Positions 26,000 to 33,649 of a DNA stretch of 63,342 nucleotides are shown here, piece by piece. The stretch spans positions 1-63,342 of the forward strand of contig CALLUD010000020.1 of assembly GCA_938011325.1 (NCBI GenBank), read 5' to 3'. The notes beneath the pieces were generated by a model, which saw nothing but the letters and a program-made list of their open reading frames with translations, searched no databases and was not told the DNA's origin. This DNA comes from an uncultured Spartobacteria bacterium (GTDB taxonomy: Bacteria; Verrucomicrobiota; Verrucomicrobiia; Chthoniobacterales; JAATET01). The translations under genes and the position numbers were made by a program. Position 1 is the first letter of the stretch. Each line of letters begins with the position of its first letter.

Positions 26000-27010
26000 A
26001 TGTCCTCCGACGTCAAGCCACCCATCCCTCGCCAAATGGCGGAACGAACGCTCGTCGTTTCAGTGACGATTCTTGTGATCGTCGCCGTCGTTCAAATCAT
26101 CGCCGCCGCCATCGCTCTCTTCCCGAGAGTCAGTTTTGATTTCGTCACGTTGGATGGCGCCAGGGTGTCGACGACTGAGCCGACAACCAGGGTGACGGTG
26201 AGCACGGAGGGACAGACCGCGCCGACAGGCGCCGTTCCCGAGCCCTCGGCGGAGGCTGTCCAGAACGCGAACGCGATGCTCGCCGAGGCACAGCGGCTTT
26301 ACGAGCAGGGGAACCTGCAGGCCTCGCTCGAGGCGCTGGCCGAGGCGGACCACATCCTGCCGAACAACCCGATCGTGCTGTATCAAATGGCCGTGCTGAA
26401 CTCGCAGCTCGGAAATCAGGTCGAGGCCGAGACGCTCTTTCGCCGCATCGCCTCGATGGAGGTCGACATGTCGAATCCGGATTACGCGCATGTGAAGCAG
26501 CAGGCGCAGCTCGCGGTGACGGGTGCCGGAGCAACGGCCGCGGGAACCGGCAGCAATCAAATGCGCGACGAGGTCGGCATTCCGATTGGCTCGACGTTTG
26601 GAATCATCGATTGTCGGCTCGTGGATGGACAGCCCGGCTACAAGACTCTGCGCCTCGCGACGAAGGCGGCGTCGGATAAGGAGATCGACGTCGGCGATGT
26701 GAAGATCGCCTATTACTTCTACGAGCAGAGCGATACCGGCGAGATCATTCCGAACACGCAGAGCCAGACCTGGGAGCCGACCAGCGCTCCGCTCGAATGG
26801 AAGAATGGCGAGCCGGAGTTGATCGACGTGCATTACCGGCTGCCGCTCGAGGATCGCGGGGATCTGCCGCCGCTGCAATTTTACGGCTACGTGGTCGGCA
26901 TTTACTACAAGGGCGAGTTGCAGGATTCGCGAGCCGAGCCGGTGAGCCTGCTCGATGAATTTCCGCTCAAGCTCTACGTTTCGGAGTCCGTTTCGGACAC
27001 GGTGGAATGA
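26000..27010 (+). CDS. Single-pass membrane protein with TPR and a conserved C-terminal domain
   Basis: A 336-aa protein of unknown function. One transmembrane helix (VVSVTILVIVAVVQIIAAAI, about 20-40) is followed by a Thr/Pro-rich linker and about two TPR units (AEAQRLYEQGNLQASLEALA; VLYQMAVLNSQLGNQVEAET). A beta-rich C-terminal domain (about 185-330) begins at VGIPIGSTFGIIDCRLVDG. I chose the ATG at 26000, although a TTG at 25985 would add five residues. It lies 40 bases after the protease gene, and its stop overlaps the next start (ATGA). Confidence 0.75.
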   Translation: MSSDVKPPIPRQMAERTLVVSVTILVIVAVVQIIAAAIALFPRVSFDFVTLDGARVSTTEPTTRVTVSTEGQTAPTGAVPEPSAEAVQNANAMLAEAQRLYEQGNLQASLEALAEADHILPNNPIVLYQMAVLNSQLGNQVEAETLFRRIASMEVDMSNPDYAHVKQQAQLAVTGAGATAAGTGSNQMRDEVGIPIGSTFGIIDCRLVDGQPGYKTLRLATKAASDKEIDVGDVKIAYYFYEQSDTGEIIPNTQSQTWEPTSAPLEWKNGEPELIDVHYRLPLEDRGDLPPLQFYGYVVGIYYKGELQDSRAEPVSLLDEFPLKLYVSESVSDTVE

Positions 27011-28908
27011 AGATTCTGATCGTCGACGACGAGCCGACGGTCGCCCAGCAACTGGCCGCGTCGCTGGAGGACGCGGGTGTTGCGGAATGCCGGTCTGCGG
27101 AGTCGATCGACGGTGCCCGCAGGATCGCTGCGGAATGGTCGCCCATCGACGTGCTGGTGACCGGCATTCGAGTCGGCGGTGAAAGCGTTCAAGCGCTTCT
27201 CGGCGAGCTGGCGGCGGCATCACCCGAAATCCGGCTGGCATGTTTCGTCGAGCCCGGCGCAGGGCAGGAGGTGCCCGAAGGAATTTTCGCGATCGAGAAG
27301 CGCGGGTCCGTCGAGGAAATGCGGGCCGGCGTGCTGCGGGCGATCACGGGCCTCGCGAACGATCCGTTGATCGGGCAGGACATCGGCGGATATCTCATCA
27401 CTGGACTGCTGCGCTTCGACGAGAACGGCCCGGTTTACCGGGCGATGCAGACTTCGATCTCGCGCGAGGTGGAATTTCACGCGCTCAGCGCGGAGAACGT
27501 GGCGAATCCCACCTGGCTGCGTCGATTCATTGCGGACGCAAGCGTGAAGGCGAACGTCAGGCATCCGTCGGTGCTTGCGGTGTATCAGGCCGGGCGTGAG
27601 CAGGGCGTCTATTTCTACACCTCGGAGATCAGCGATCGGACACCGCTTTCGGCGTGGGCGGAGGCCGGCTACAAAATGGATGCCGCGACGGTGTTGCGGG
27701 TGTTGCACACCGTCGGAGAGGCGATGGTGCATCTCGAACACACCGGCGTGGCGCACGAACCGCTGACTGCCGAGAAGATTCTCCTCGACAAGGCCGGCCA
27801 CCCGCGACTCGTGAATCTTGGCGCAAGTGAGCCGAGTGAAATCGCGCCGGCGGAGGAATTGCGGAATCTCGCGAACGTCCTCGATGCAATGCTGATTCGC
27901 GATTCGCGCTCGGGGCCTCTTTTGCAGCTTCTCGAGAAGCTTGGAGGGGAGCTGACGACCTGGGCCGCGCTGCTGGTGGAGACGCGTCAGCGTGCTCCGA
28001 GGAGCATGGCGAAGGACGAGCATCGTCTCGACGAGGAGGGGCGGGCGACCCTGCAGGCAAAAGAAGAGGCAAGGCGGGCCCGACGCCGTCGGCGTGTCAC
28101 GGGGGTGACCGCGGTGAGTGTCGGCGTGGCGGCTCTGGTGCTGGGCGGCATGGTTATCGGATGGCGGATGTTTGCAGCGGGTGAGGCGGCCACGCGGGAT
28201 CGATTGGTGAAAATCCCCGCCGGTCCTTTCGCGTTTCAGAATGCCACGCAGATCGAACTCCCGGATTTCTGGATCGATCAACACGAGGTCTCCATCGCGC
28301 AATATGCGGAGTTTCTCGACTGGGTGCACATGCACCCGGAGGAGGCTGCGAAACTGGCGCACCCCGGAATGCCGCAGGGAAAGAATTTCATTCCCGATGG
28401 CTGGGCGGATGTCGAACTGCCGGCGGGAACGATGCCGGGCTACTACGCCCGCGCCCGGGCGGGACTGCCCTATCGCGGAGCCAAGCTCACGTTGGAATCG
28501 CCGGTGTTCGGGATCGATTGGTTCGACGCGTATGCCTACGCGAAATGGAAGGGGAGGCGTCTTCCCTCCGAGCAGGAATGGGAGAAGGCGGCGGTCGGCG
28601 AAAATGGTGCGACCCTGCCGTCGAAGGACGACGCGGTGAACCTGGCAGGCGGCGCGGATGGCTACGAGAAGTGGGCGCCGGTGACGGCGCTCAAGGACGA
28701 CGTGAGCCCGCACGGGGTGGCCGGGATGTTTGGAAATGTCGCGGAGTGGACCGCGTCGTTCGTTGACGACTCGCAGACCATGGTCGTCGTGCGTGGCGGT
28801 GACTGGTCAAACTCCGATCCCGACCCGCGCAAACGAAGCAATACGTTGCATGTGTCGGAACGGCGTCCTACCGTCGGGTTTCGCACTGCTTCCGATAAGG
28901 CACCTTGA
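27007..28908 (+). CDS. Pseudo-receiver / pseudokinase / TM / FGE-fold fusion protein
   Basis: A 633-aa protein with four parts. Residues 1-120 are a response-regulator receiver fold (KILIVDDEP) whose phosphoacceptor Asp is replaced: DVLVTG, G53. Residues 125-330 look like a Ser/Thr kinase fold but lack every catalytic motif: the HRD position is HEP (250-252), the DFG position is NLG (270-272), and the VAIK Lys is His158. A basic stretch and one transmembrane helix (about 364-388) follow. The C-terminus (399-630) is an FGE/sulfatase-modifying-factor fold (LVKIPAGPF, NVAEWTAS, VVRGGDW) without the active-site cysteine pair. Signalling by binding rather than catalysis is inference. ATGA coupling to the upstream gene places it in the ExbBD operon. 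Confidence 0.85.
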   Translation: MKILIVDDEPTVAQQLAASLEDAGVAECRSAESIDGARRIAAEWSPIDVLVTGIRVGGESVQALLGELAAASPEIRLACFVEPGAGQEVPEGIFAIEKRGSVEEMRAGVLRAITGLANDPLIGQDIGGYLITGLLRFDENGPVYRAMQTSISREVEFHALSAENVANPTWLRRFIADASVKANVRHPSVLAVYQAGREQGVYFYTSEISDRTPLSAWAEAGYKMDAATVLRVLHTVGEAMVHLEHTGVAHEPLTAEKILLDKAGHPRLVNLGASEPSEIAPAEELRNLANVLDAMLIRDSRSGPLLQLLEKLGGELTTWAALLVETRQRAPRSMAKDEHRLDEEGRATLQAKEEARRARRRRRVTGVTAVSVGVAALVLGGMVIGWRMFAAGEAATRDRLVKIPAGPFAFQNATQIELPDFWIDQHEVSIAQYAEFLDWVHMHPEEAAKLAHPGMPQGKNFIPDGWADVELPAGTMPGYYARARAGLPYRGAKLTLESPVFGIDWFDAYAYAKWKGRRLPSEQEWEKAAVGENGATLPSKDDAVNLAGGADGYEKWAPVTALKDDVSPHGVAGMFGNVAEWTASFVDDSQTMVVVRGGDWSNSDPDPRKRSNTLHVSERRPTVGFRTASDKAP

Positions 28909-28913
28909 TTTCG

Positions 28914-29846
28914 ATGACAAACTTGCACCCTCAGAAAATCATTCTCCTCCTCGCGTTGGGGATTTGCTGGCTTGCCGGCATGGGCGAGGCATCCGCGCAG
29001 ATTCGTGTGGATCTCGCATTCCGCCGTGGCCTTTACATCCGCTTCGAGCCCGTCGTGGCTACCGTGACGATCACGAACCTCACCGGTCAGGATCTCGAGC
29101 TTGCCGACGATGGAACCCGCGCGTGGTTCAGTTTTCAGATCGAGCAGGTTGCTGGAGATCATCTTGCCAGCGAGCGGCTCGTGCCGCCTTACAATCCGAA
29201 TTACAGCCTCAATCCCGTGCAGATCGGCGCGGGCCAGCGCATCACGCGGTTGATCAACATCACGCCTCTGTATCCCATTTCGGACTATGGCGTTTATCGC
29301 GTGAAAGCGACCGTCTATGTGGCCTCGCTCCGCAAGTATTTCTCCTCGGCGCCGCTGAACATCGAGATCACGGAAGGACGCACGATCTGGGAGCAGAAGG
29401 TTGGAGTGCCGATGACGGAACCGGGCGGCGGCACCACGCGGACCGTCACGCTTCTTTCGCACCGGCTTCCCGATCACACGCAGCTGTATCTGCGGATTCG
29501 CGATGAAGAGAACGGCCTCGTCTTCTGCACGCATCAGATCGGCCGCTATGTTTCCTTCTCCCCGCCGCAGGTGGAACTCGATCCGGATAACTCGGTGAAC
29601 ATCCTGCAGAATGTCGCGCCAAAGACGTTTCTTTACACGCATGTCGCGTTGAACGGTGAGGTGCTTGAGCGCAAAATTTACAACGCGACGAGCCGGAAGC
29701 CGTCGCTGGTCCGCGGGCCGGACGGAAAGGTCACTGTGGCGGGCGGAATCTACGTCGATCCAAAGGCTGCGGAGCAGCAGGGGACGAAGGTGCAGCCGCC
29801 GTCTGTCACGGACCGCCCGGTGCCGTTGCCGACACCGGCGGAGTAG
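28914..29846 (+). CDS. Secreted beta-rich protein, last gene of the ExbBD operon
   Basis: A 310-aa exported protein of unknown function. A signal peptide (IILLLALGICWLAG, cut near ASAQ) precedes a mostly beta-strand protein. The first domain (about 30-155; VVATVTITNLTGQDLELADDG to LNIEITEG) reads like an immunoglobulin-type domain; the C-terminus is Pro/Gln-rich. A TTG at 28905 would give a TTGA overlap with the previous gene; I prefer the ATG at 28914 because it leads directly into the signal peptide. Its place in the operon suggests a periplasmic partner of the FGE-fold or TPR proteins. Confidence 0.75.
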   Translation: MTNLHPQKIILLLALGICWLAGMGEASAQIRVDLAFRRGLYIRFEPVVATVTITNLTGQDLELADDGTRAWFSFQIEQVAGDHLASERLVPPYNPNYSLNPVQIGAGQRITRLINITPLYPISDYGVYRVKATVYVASLRKYFSSAPLNIEITEGRTIWEQKVGVPMTEPGGGTTRTVTLLSHRLPDHTQLYLRIRDEENGLVFCTHQIGRYVSFSPPQVELDPDNSVNILQNVAPKTFLYTHVALNGEVLERKIYNATSRKPSLVRGPDGKVTVAGGIYVDPKAAEQQGTKVQPPSVTDRPVPLPTPAE

Positions 29847-29852
29847 GCCCAA

Positions 29853-30869
29853 TCAAAGGTTCCGGCCGGCCGGCGCGAGGAAGGGGCTGATTCGGTTCAC
29901 GAGTTCGCGGAAACCGTCGAAGGTGACCTGCTGCTGGCCGTCGCTGAGCGCCTCGGCGGGGTTCGGATGCACCTCGACGAGCAGGCCGTCCGCGCCCATG
30001 GCCACGGCGCCCACGCACAGGGCAATGACGAGATCGGCACGGCCGCAGCCCTGGCTGGGATCGACAATGACTGGAAGGTGGGACTCACGCTTGGCGATCG
30101 CGACGGCACTAAGGTCGAGCGTGTTTCGGGTATAGGTTTCGAAGGTGCGAATGCCGCGCTCGCAGAGCATGACGTTGGGATTGCCGTGCGCGAGCAGATA
30201 CTCGGCCGCGAGGAGCCACTCCTCGATACGCTCGCTCAGGCCCCGCTTGAGAAGCACCGGCTTTTTGGTGTGCGCGCACTCGACGAGGAGCTGGAAGTTC
30301 TGCGCATTGCGGGCTCCGATCTGGAGGATATCCGCGGTTTCGGCGACGTGCTCGACATCGCGTTCGCTCAGGACCTCGGTGATGATCTTCAGGCCGGTGC
30401 GGTCGCGCGCTTCGCGGAGAAGCCGCAGGCCTTCCTTTCCGAGGCCCTGGAATTCGTAGGGCGAGGTCCGCGGCTTGTAGGCGCCACCGCGGAGGATGGT
30501 GGCGCCGGCGGCCTTCACCGCGTCGGCCGTGGAGAAGAGCTGCTCGGCGTTTTCCACGGAGCAGGGACCGGCCATGAGCGTGAACTTCGGCCCGCCGACC
30601 GGAATGCCGTCCACGTCGATGACGGTGTTCTCGGGATGCGATTCGCGGCTGGCGAGCTTGTAGCGCTTTTGCACTCGCAGCACACGCTCGACCTGAGGTA
30701 GAACCGTCAGTGATTCCAGTGTCTGGTGGGTTCGCTCATCGCCGATTGCGGCAACCACCGATTGCTCCACCCCGTAGATCGGAGAAGGTTCGTATCCGAG
30801 AATTTTTACTTCGCGGATGACTTCATCCACTTGTTCGCGTGTCGAGCCGGGGCGAAGAACGATGATCAT
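29853..30869 (-). CDS. aroF: 3-deoxy-7-phosphoheptulonate (DAHP) synthase, type I-beta
   Basis: A 338-aa enzyme condensing PEP with erythrose 4-phosphate in the first step of the shikimate pathway. The N-terminal 70 residues (MIIVLRPGSTREQVDEVI onward) form the ferredoxin-like regulatory domain seen in the Thermotoga-type enzyme and are expected to confer aromatic amino-acid feedback. The barrel has LMAGPCSVEN, RGGAYKPRTSPY and IVDPSQGCG. The gene converges with the ExbBD operon, 6 bases apart, and is divergent from the LOG gene. Confidence 0.95.
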   Translation of the reverse strand: MIIVLRPGSTREQVDEVIREVKILGYEPSPIYGVEQSVVAAIGDERTHQTLESLTVLPQVERVLRVQKRYKLASRESHPENTVIDVDGIPVGGPKFTLMAGPCSVENAEQLFSTADAVKAAGATILRGGAYKPRTSPYEFQGLGKEGLRLLREARDRTGLKIITEVLSERDVEHVAETADILQIGARNAQNFQLLVECAHTKKPVLLKRGLSERIEEWLLAAEYLLAHGNPNVMLCERGIRTFETYTRNTLDLSAVAIAKRESHLPVIVDPSQGCGRADLVIALCVGAVAMGADGLLVEVHPNPAEALSDGQQQVTFDGFRELVNRISPFLAPAGRNL

Positions 30870-30977
30870 GGAAGAATGACGGAACAGACTGCGGGCGGCC
30901 GGACCGCTGCAGACGAGGTTTTAGAGGTTGAGGGTTGGCAAGCTGCTGGGCGGCATTGGATTTTTACAGGATAGGAA

Positions 30978-32078
30978 ATGAAAGAAAAAGAAACGAACCC
31001 GAAAATTCGGGAGTTGGCCGCATCGGTGGCTGAAGGACGGCAGGCGGAGCTTGTCGAGGAAATGATCGAGACGGCGCTGCGGCTTGGCAGAGACAAGGCA
31101 AGCATTGGCGACATGAAGCTCTTCAACCGCGCGATGCGGGAGATGCGCTACGCGGCGAGCGTGTTTGCGAAATATCAGGGAGTCCGGAAGGTCGCGGTCT
31201 TTGGATCGGCGCGGACGCGCTCGGATGAGGAGGAGTTTCTGCTCGCGCGGGAGTTTGCGCGATTGATTGTGGAGCAGGGCTTCATGGTCATCACCGGCGG
31301 CGGCGATGGCATCATGGGAGCGGCGCAGCAGGGCGCCGGGGCGGAACACAGCTTTGGCCTGAACATCCGGCTGCCTTTCGAGCAGCGAGCCAACGAGACA
31401 ATTCTCGGTGACCAGAAGCTCATCAACTTCAATTACTTCTTCACCCGGAAGTTGAACTTCATGAAGGAGACGCATGCCTTCGTGCTGTGTCCCGGCGGGT
31501 TTGGAACGCAGGACGAGGGCTTCGAAGCCCTCACGCTCATGCAGACCGGCAAGTCGCAGATCGTTCCGATCATCATGCTCGACAAGCCGGATGGCCACTA
31601 CTGGAAGACGTGGCAGCACTTTGTTCAGAATGAGCTGCTGGCGGCGGGGCTGATTTCAAGGAGCGATTTTCACCTCTTCAAAATCGTGCACAGCGCCAGG
31701 GAGGCCGTTGACGAAGTGCTGAAGTTCTATCGCGTGTTTCACTCCTATCGCTGGGTGCGCGAGAAGATGGTGATTCGCGTGAATCGCCGCCTGACCGAGG
31801 CCGCGATCGACGGGCTCAACGAGGAGTTCGACACGCTGCTTGCGACGGATCGCATTGTGCAGACGGGCGCGCTGCCGGAGGAAAAGGACGACACGAAGGT
31901 CGCGGATCTGCCGCGCATTGTGCTGATCCCGCACAAACGCGATTTCGGCCAGATCCGTTTGCTGCTCGATCGCATCAACGACGCCGAGACGGAGACGCTC
32001 GATTTGCCCGGCTCCGCCGAGGCGGAACCAATCGCGCAAAGCGATGCTCCGCCGGCGAAGGTGCGCGAGGGATTCTAA
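30978..32078 (+). CDS. LOG-family Rossmann-fold protein
   Basis: A 366-aa protein of the LOG (lysine decarboxylase-like) family. Signatures are VAVFGSARTR, VITGGGDGIMGAA and PGGFGTQDEGFE; the PGGxGTxxE motif is the nucleotide-monophosphate site of cytokinin-type phosphoribohydrolases. It is longer than classic LOG (about 200 aa), with an N-terminal helical extension and a 100-residue C-terminal region found in the long form. The native substrate in bacteria is generally unknown. A GGATAGGA purine-rich site lies just before the ATG. Confidence 0.85.
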   Translation: MKEKETNPKIRELAASVAEGRQAELVEEMIETALRLGRDKASIGDMKLFNRAMREMRYAASVFAKYQGVRKVAVFGSARTRSDEEEFLLAREFARLIVEQGFMVITGGGDGIMGAAQQGAGAEHSFGLNIRLPFEQRANETILGDQKLINFNYFFTRKLNFMKETHAFVLCPGGFGTQDEGFEALTLMQTGKSQIVPIIMLDKPDGHYWKTWQHFVQNELLAAGLISRSDFHLFKIVHSAREAVDEVLKFYRVFHSYRWVREKMVIRVNRRLTEAAIDGLNEEFDTLLATDRIVQTGALPEEKDDTKVADLPRIVLIPHKRDFGQIRLLLDRINDAETETLDLPGSAEAEPIAQSDAPPAKVREGF

Positions 32079-32149
32079 GAGCGACGCGGCGTCGCGGGAC
32101 GGCGCCGTTGCTGCATTGTCGCGAGAGCGGACGACAGGGCGGAGGCGTG

Positions 32150-32860
32150 TCAGCCGCCCCAGCGGCCGTTCACCGCGGGCATCACACCGGGTGTGCTGAT
32201 TGTCGAGTAGTCGGTCTTGCCGATGGCTCCGATCATGCGTTTGCCGGTGGCCTTCTTCCACGCCTTGCTCATGCTCTCGCCGGTGTGGCAGCCCCAGCTC
32301 TTGATGACGGCGTCCTTCGTGAAAATGCCGCGGCGGATGTTCTTCAGCTCATTTTCGTGAAGCCACGCCTTCGAGGCGCTGTCGATCTCGTTGCTGTAAT
32401 CGAACATGAAGCAGGCGCGATTCGAGTGTCCGAAAAAGTCGAATGAGGCGATCTTGACCTGATTTCGAGGCAGCCCGGCGTTGAGGTAGTTGATGACGTC
32501 GGCGCCTTCGTCGAACCACACGAGGTTGACGCCGTATTTGTCGCGCACGGAGACGATGTTTCCGATGAGGTCATTCTCGGCTTCGTGATACCGGTCCCGC
32601 CGCTCGTAACCAGGTCTGTAGACGAGCCAGGTGATCCGGGCCGATGGGCCATATTGCTGCCGGAGCTCCTGAATCCGGTAACGCGCGCTGCGAATGAAGT
32701 TCCCCCAAAAGCGATCGTGTGGGGCGGCCTTGTATTTCTCCCAAATATCGAGGGAGGGACCGCCGCTGACGATGATGTATTCGCGGTCGGCTTGCGCATG
32801 AAGAGCCGGCAGAACCGACAGAAAAACGAGAGCAAGCAGATGGAGATGCGAACGCGTCAT
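32150..32860 (-). CDS. Secreted protein with a possible clan CD (caspase-like) His/Cys dyad
   Basis: A 236-aa exported protein (signal peptide MTRSHLHLLALVFLSVLPAL, cut after HAQ). I do not recognise a named family. Two segments stand out: a hydrophobic strand ending in His, IASFDFFGHSN (H145), and a second strand ending in Cys, VIKSWGCHTGES (C191), followed by KATGKRMIGAIG. Spacing and order match clan CD cysteine peptidases and DUF4347-like proteins, in which a hydrophobic block precedes His-Gly and another precedes Gly-Cys. The resemblance is by eye only, and a non-peptidase is possible. It lies 34 bases after ugpQ on the same strand. Confidence 0.65.
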   Translation of the reverse strand: MTRSHLHLLALVFLSVLPALHAQADREYIIVSGGPSLDIWEKYKAAPHDRFWGNFIRSARYRIQELRQQYGPSARITWLVYRPGYERRDRYHEAENDLIGNIVSVRDKYGVNLVWFDEGADVINYLNAGLPRNQVKIASFDFFGHSNRACFMFDYSNEIDSASKAWLHENELKNIRRGIFTKDAVIKSWGCHTGESMSKAWKKATGKRMIGAIGKTDYSTISTPGVMPAVNGRWGG

Positions 32861-32894
32861 GATGGAGGGTAAAATCGCCGGCCTGTCCGCGGGA

Positions 32895-33644
32895 TCAAGC
32901 GGAAAGCGCGTCGAGCCATTTGCGGGCCTCGCCGGGTCGGTCGGTGGTGATGCCATGGAACCCCAGCTCCACGGCCCGGCGAAACTCGGAAGGCGAGTTG
33001 ATCGTGTAACAATACAGGGTGCGACCGGCTGCGTGCAGCGCGGCGAGAAGCGCAGGCTGCACGTTGTGCGTGAACCCAAGGTCCAGTCCGTCCACACCGA
33101 GAGACTCGACGCGCTCGTTAAGCCACTCGCCTCCTCCTTTTGGCAGCGAGGAATAGTCCTCGAAGAGCCAGAGAGCTTTGCAATCGGGCAACTTCCTTTT
33201 GACTGTGGCGATGGTTTCGGCGTCGAACGCGATGATTGTAATGTGCGAAAGGTCGAAATCCGATGTCGACAACTCGGCGGCCACGCGATCGACCAGCTCC
33301 CGGCCTTCCTTCAGCTCGAGCACGGCCCGACCCTTTTGGGGAATCGTGGCCAGCACCTCAGCGAGCGTTGGCACGAGCTGGCCGGCCCATTGCGACGACT
33401 TCCAGCTTCCGGCGTCGTGTTCGCGGAGCGTGTCGAGCGTCATGCTGCGAAGAGGATTGTGCGTTCGCAACGTGCGTCGGCCGTCGGCGTCGTGCATTGC
33501 GACCACGTGGCCGTCGGAGGTCAGGCGAAGATCCGTTTCAATCGCGTCCGCGCCCTGATCCCATGCGAGCCGGAAGGCCGCGAGGGTATTCTCCGGCGCG
33601 TCGTGAGAGGCGCCGCGGTGCGCCACGATGAGTGGGCGGGACAT
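32895..33644 (-). CDS. ugpQ: Glycerophosphodiester phosphodiesterase
   Basis: A 249-aa TIM-barrel enzyme releasing glycerol 3-phosphate from deacylated phospholipids. The catalytic site is seen in LIVAHRGASHDAPENTLAAF (first His with Arg) and AIETDLRLTSDGHVVAMHD (Glu, Asp and second His). There is no signal peptide, so it is cytoplasmic like UgpQ rather than periplasmic GlpQ. I chose the ATG at 33644 (MSRPLIVAH); a TTG at 33653 gives a TTGA overlap with the upstream gene and adds three residues. Confidence 0.93.
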   Translation of the reverse strand: MSRPLIVAHRGASHDAPENTLAAFRLAWDQGADAIETDLRLTSDGHVVAMHDADGRRTLRTHNPLRSMTLDTLREHDAGSWKSSQWAGQLVPTLAEVLATIPQKGRAVLELKEGRELVDRVAAELSTSDFDLSHITIIAFDAETIATVKRKLPDCKALWLFEDYSSLPKGGGEWLNERVESLGVDGLDLGFTHNVQPALLAALHAAGRTLYCYTINSPSEFRRAVELGFHGITTDRPGEARKWLDALSA

Positions 33645-33649
33645 TGGAA

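Noticed and set aside
32081..32095. GCGACGC-G-GCGTCGC inverted repeat after the LOG gene as a terminator
   Set aside because: The usable loop is too small at full stem length and no T-tract follows on either strand.
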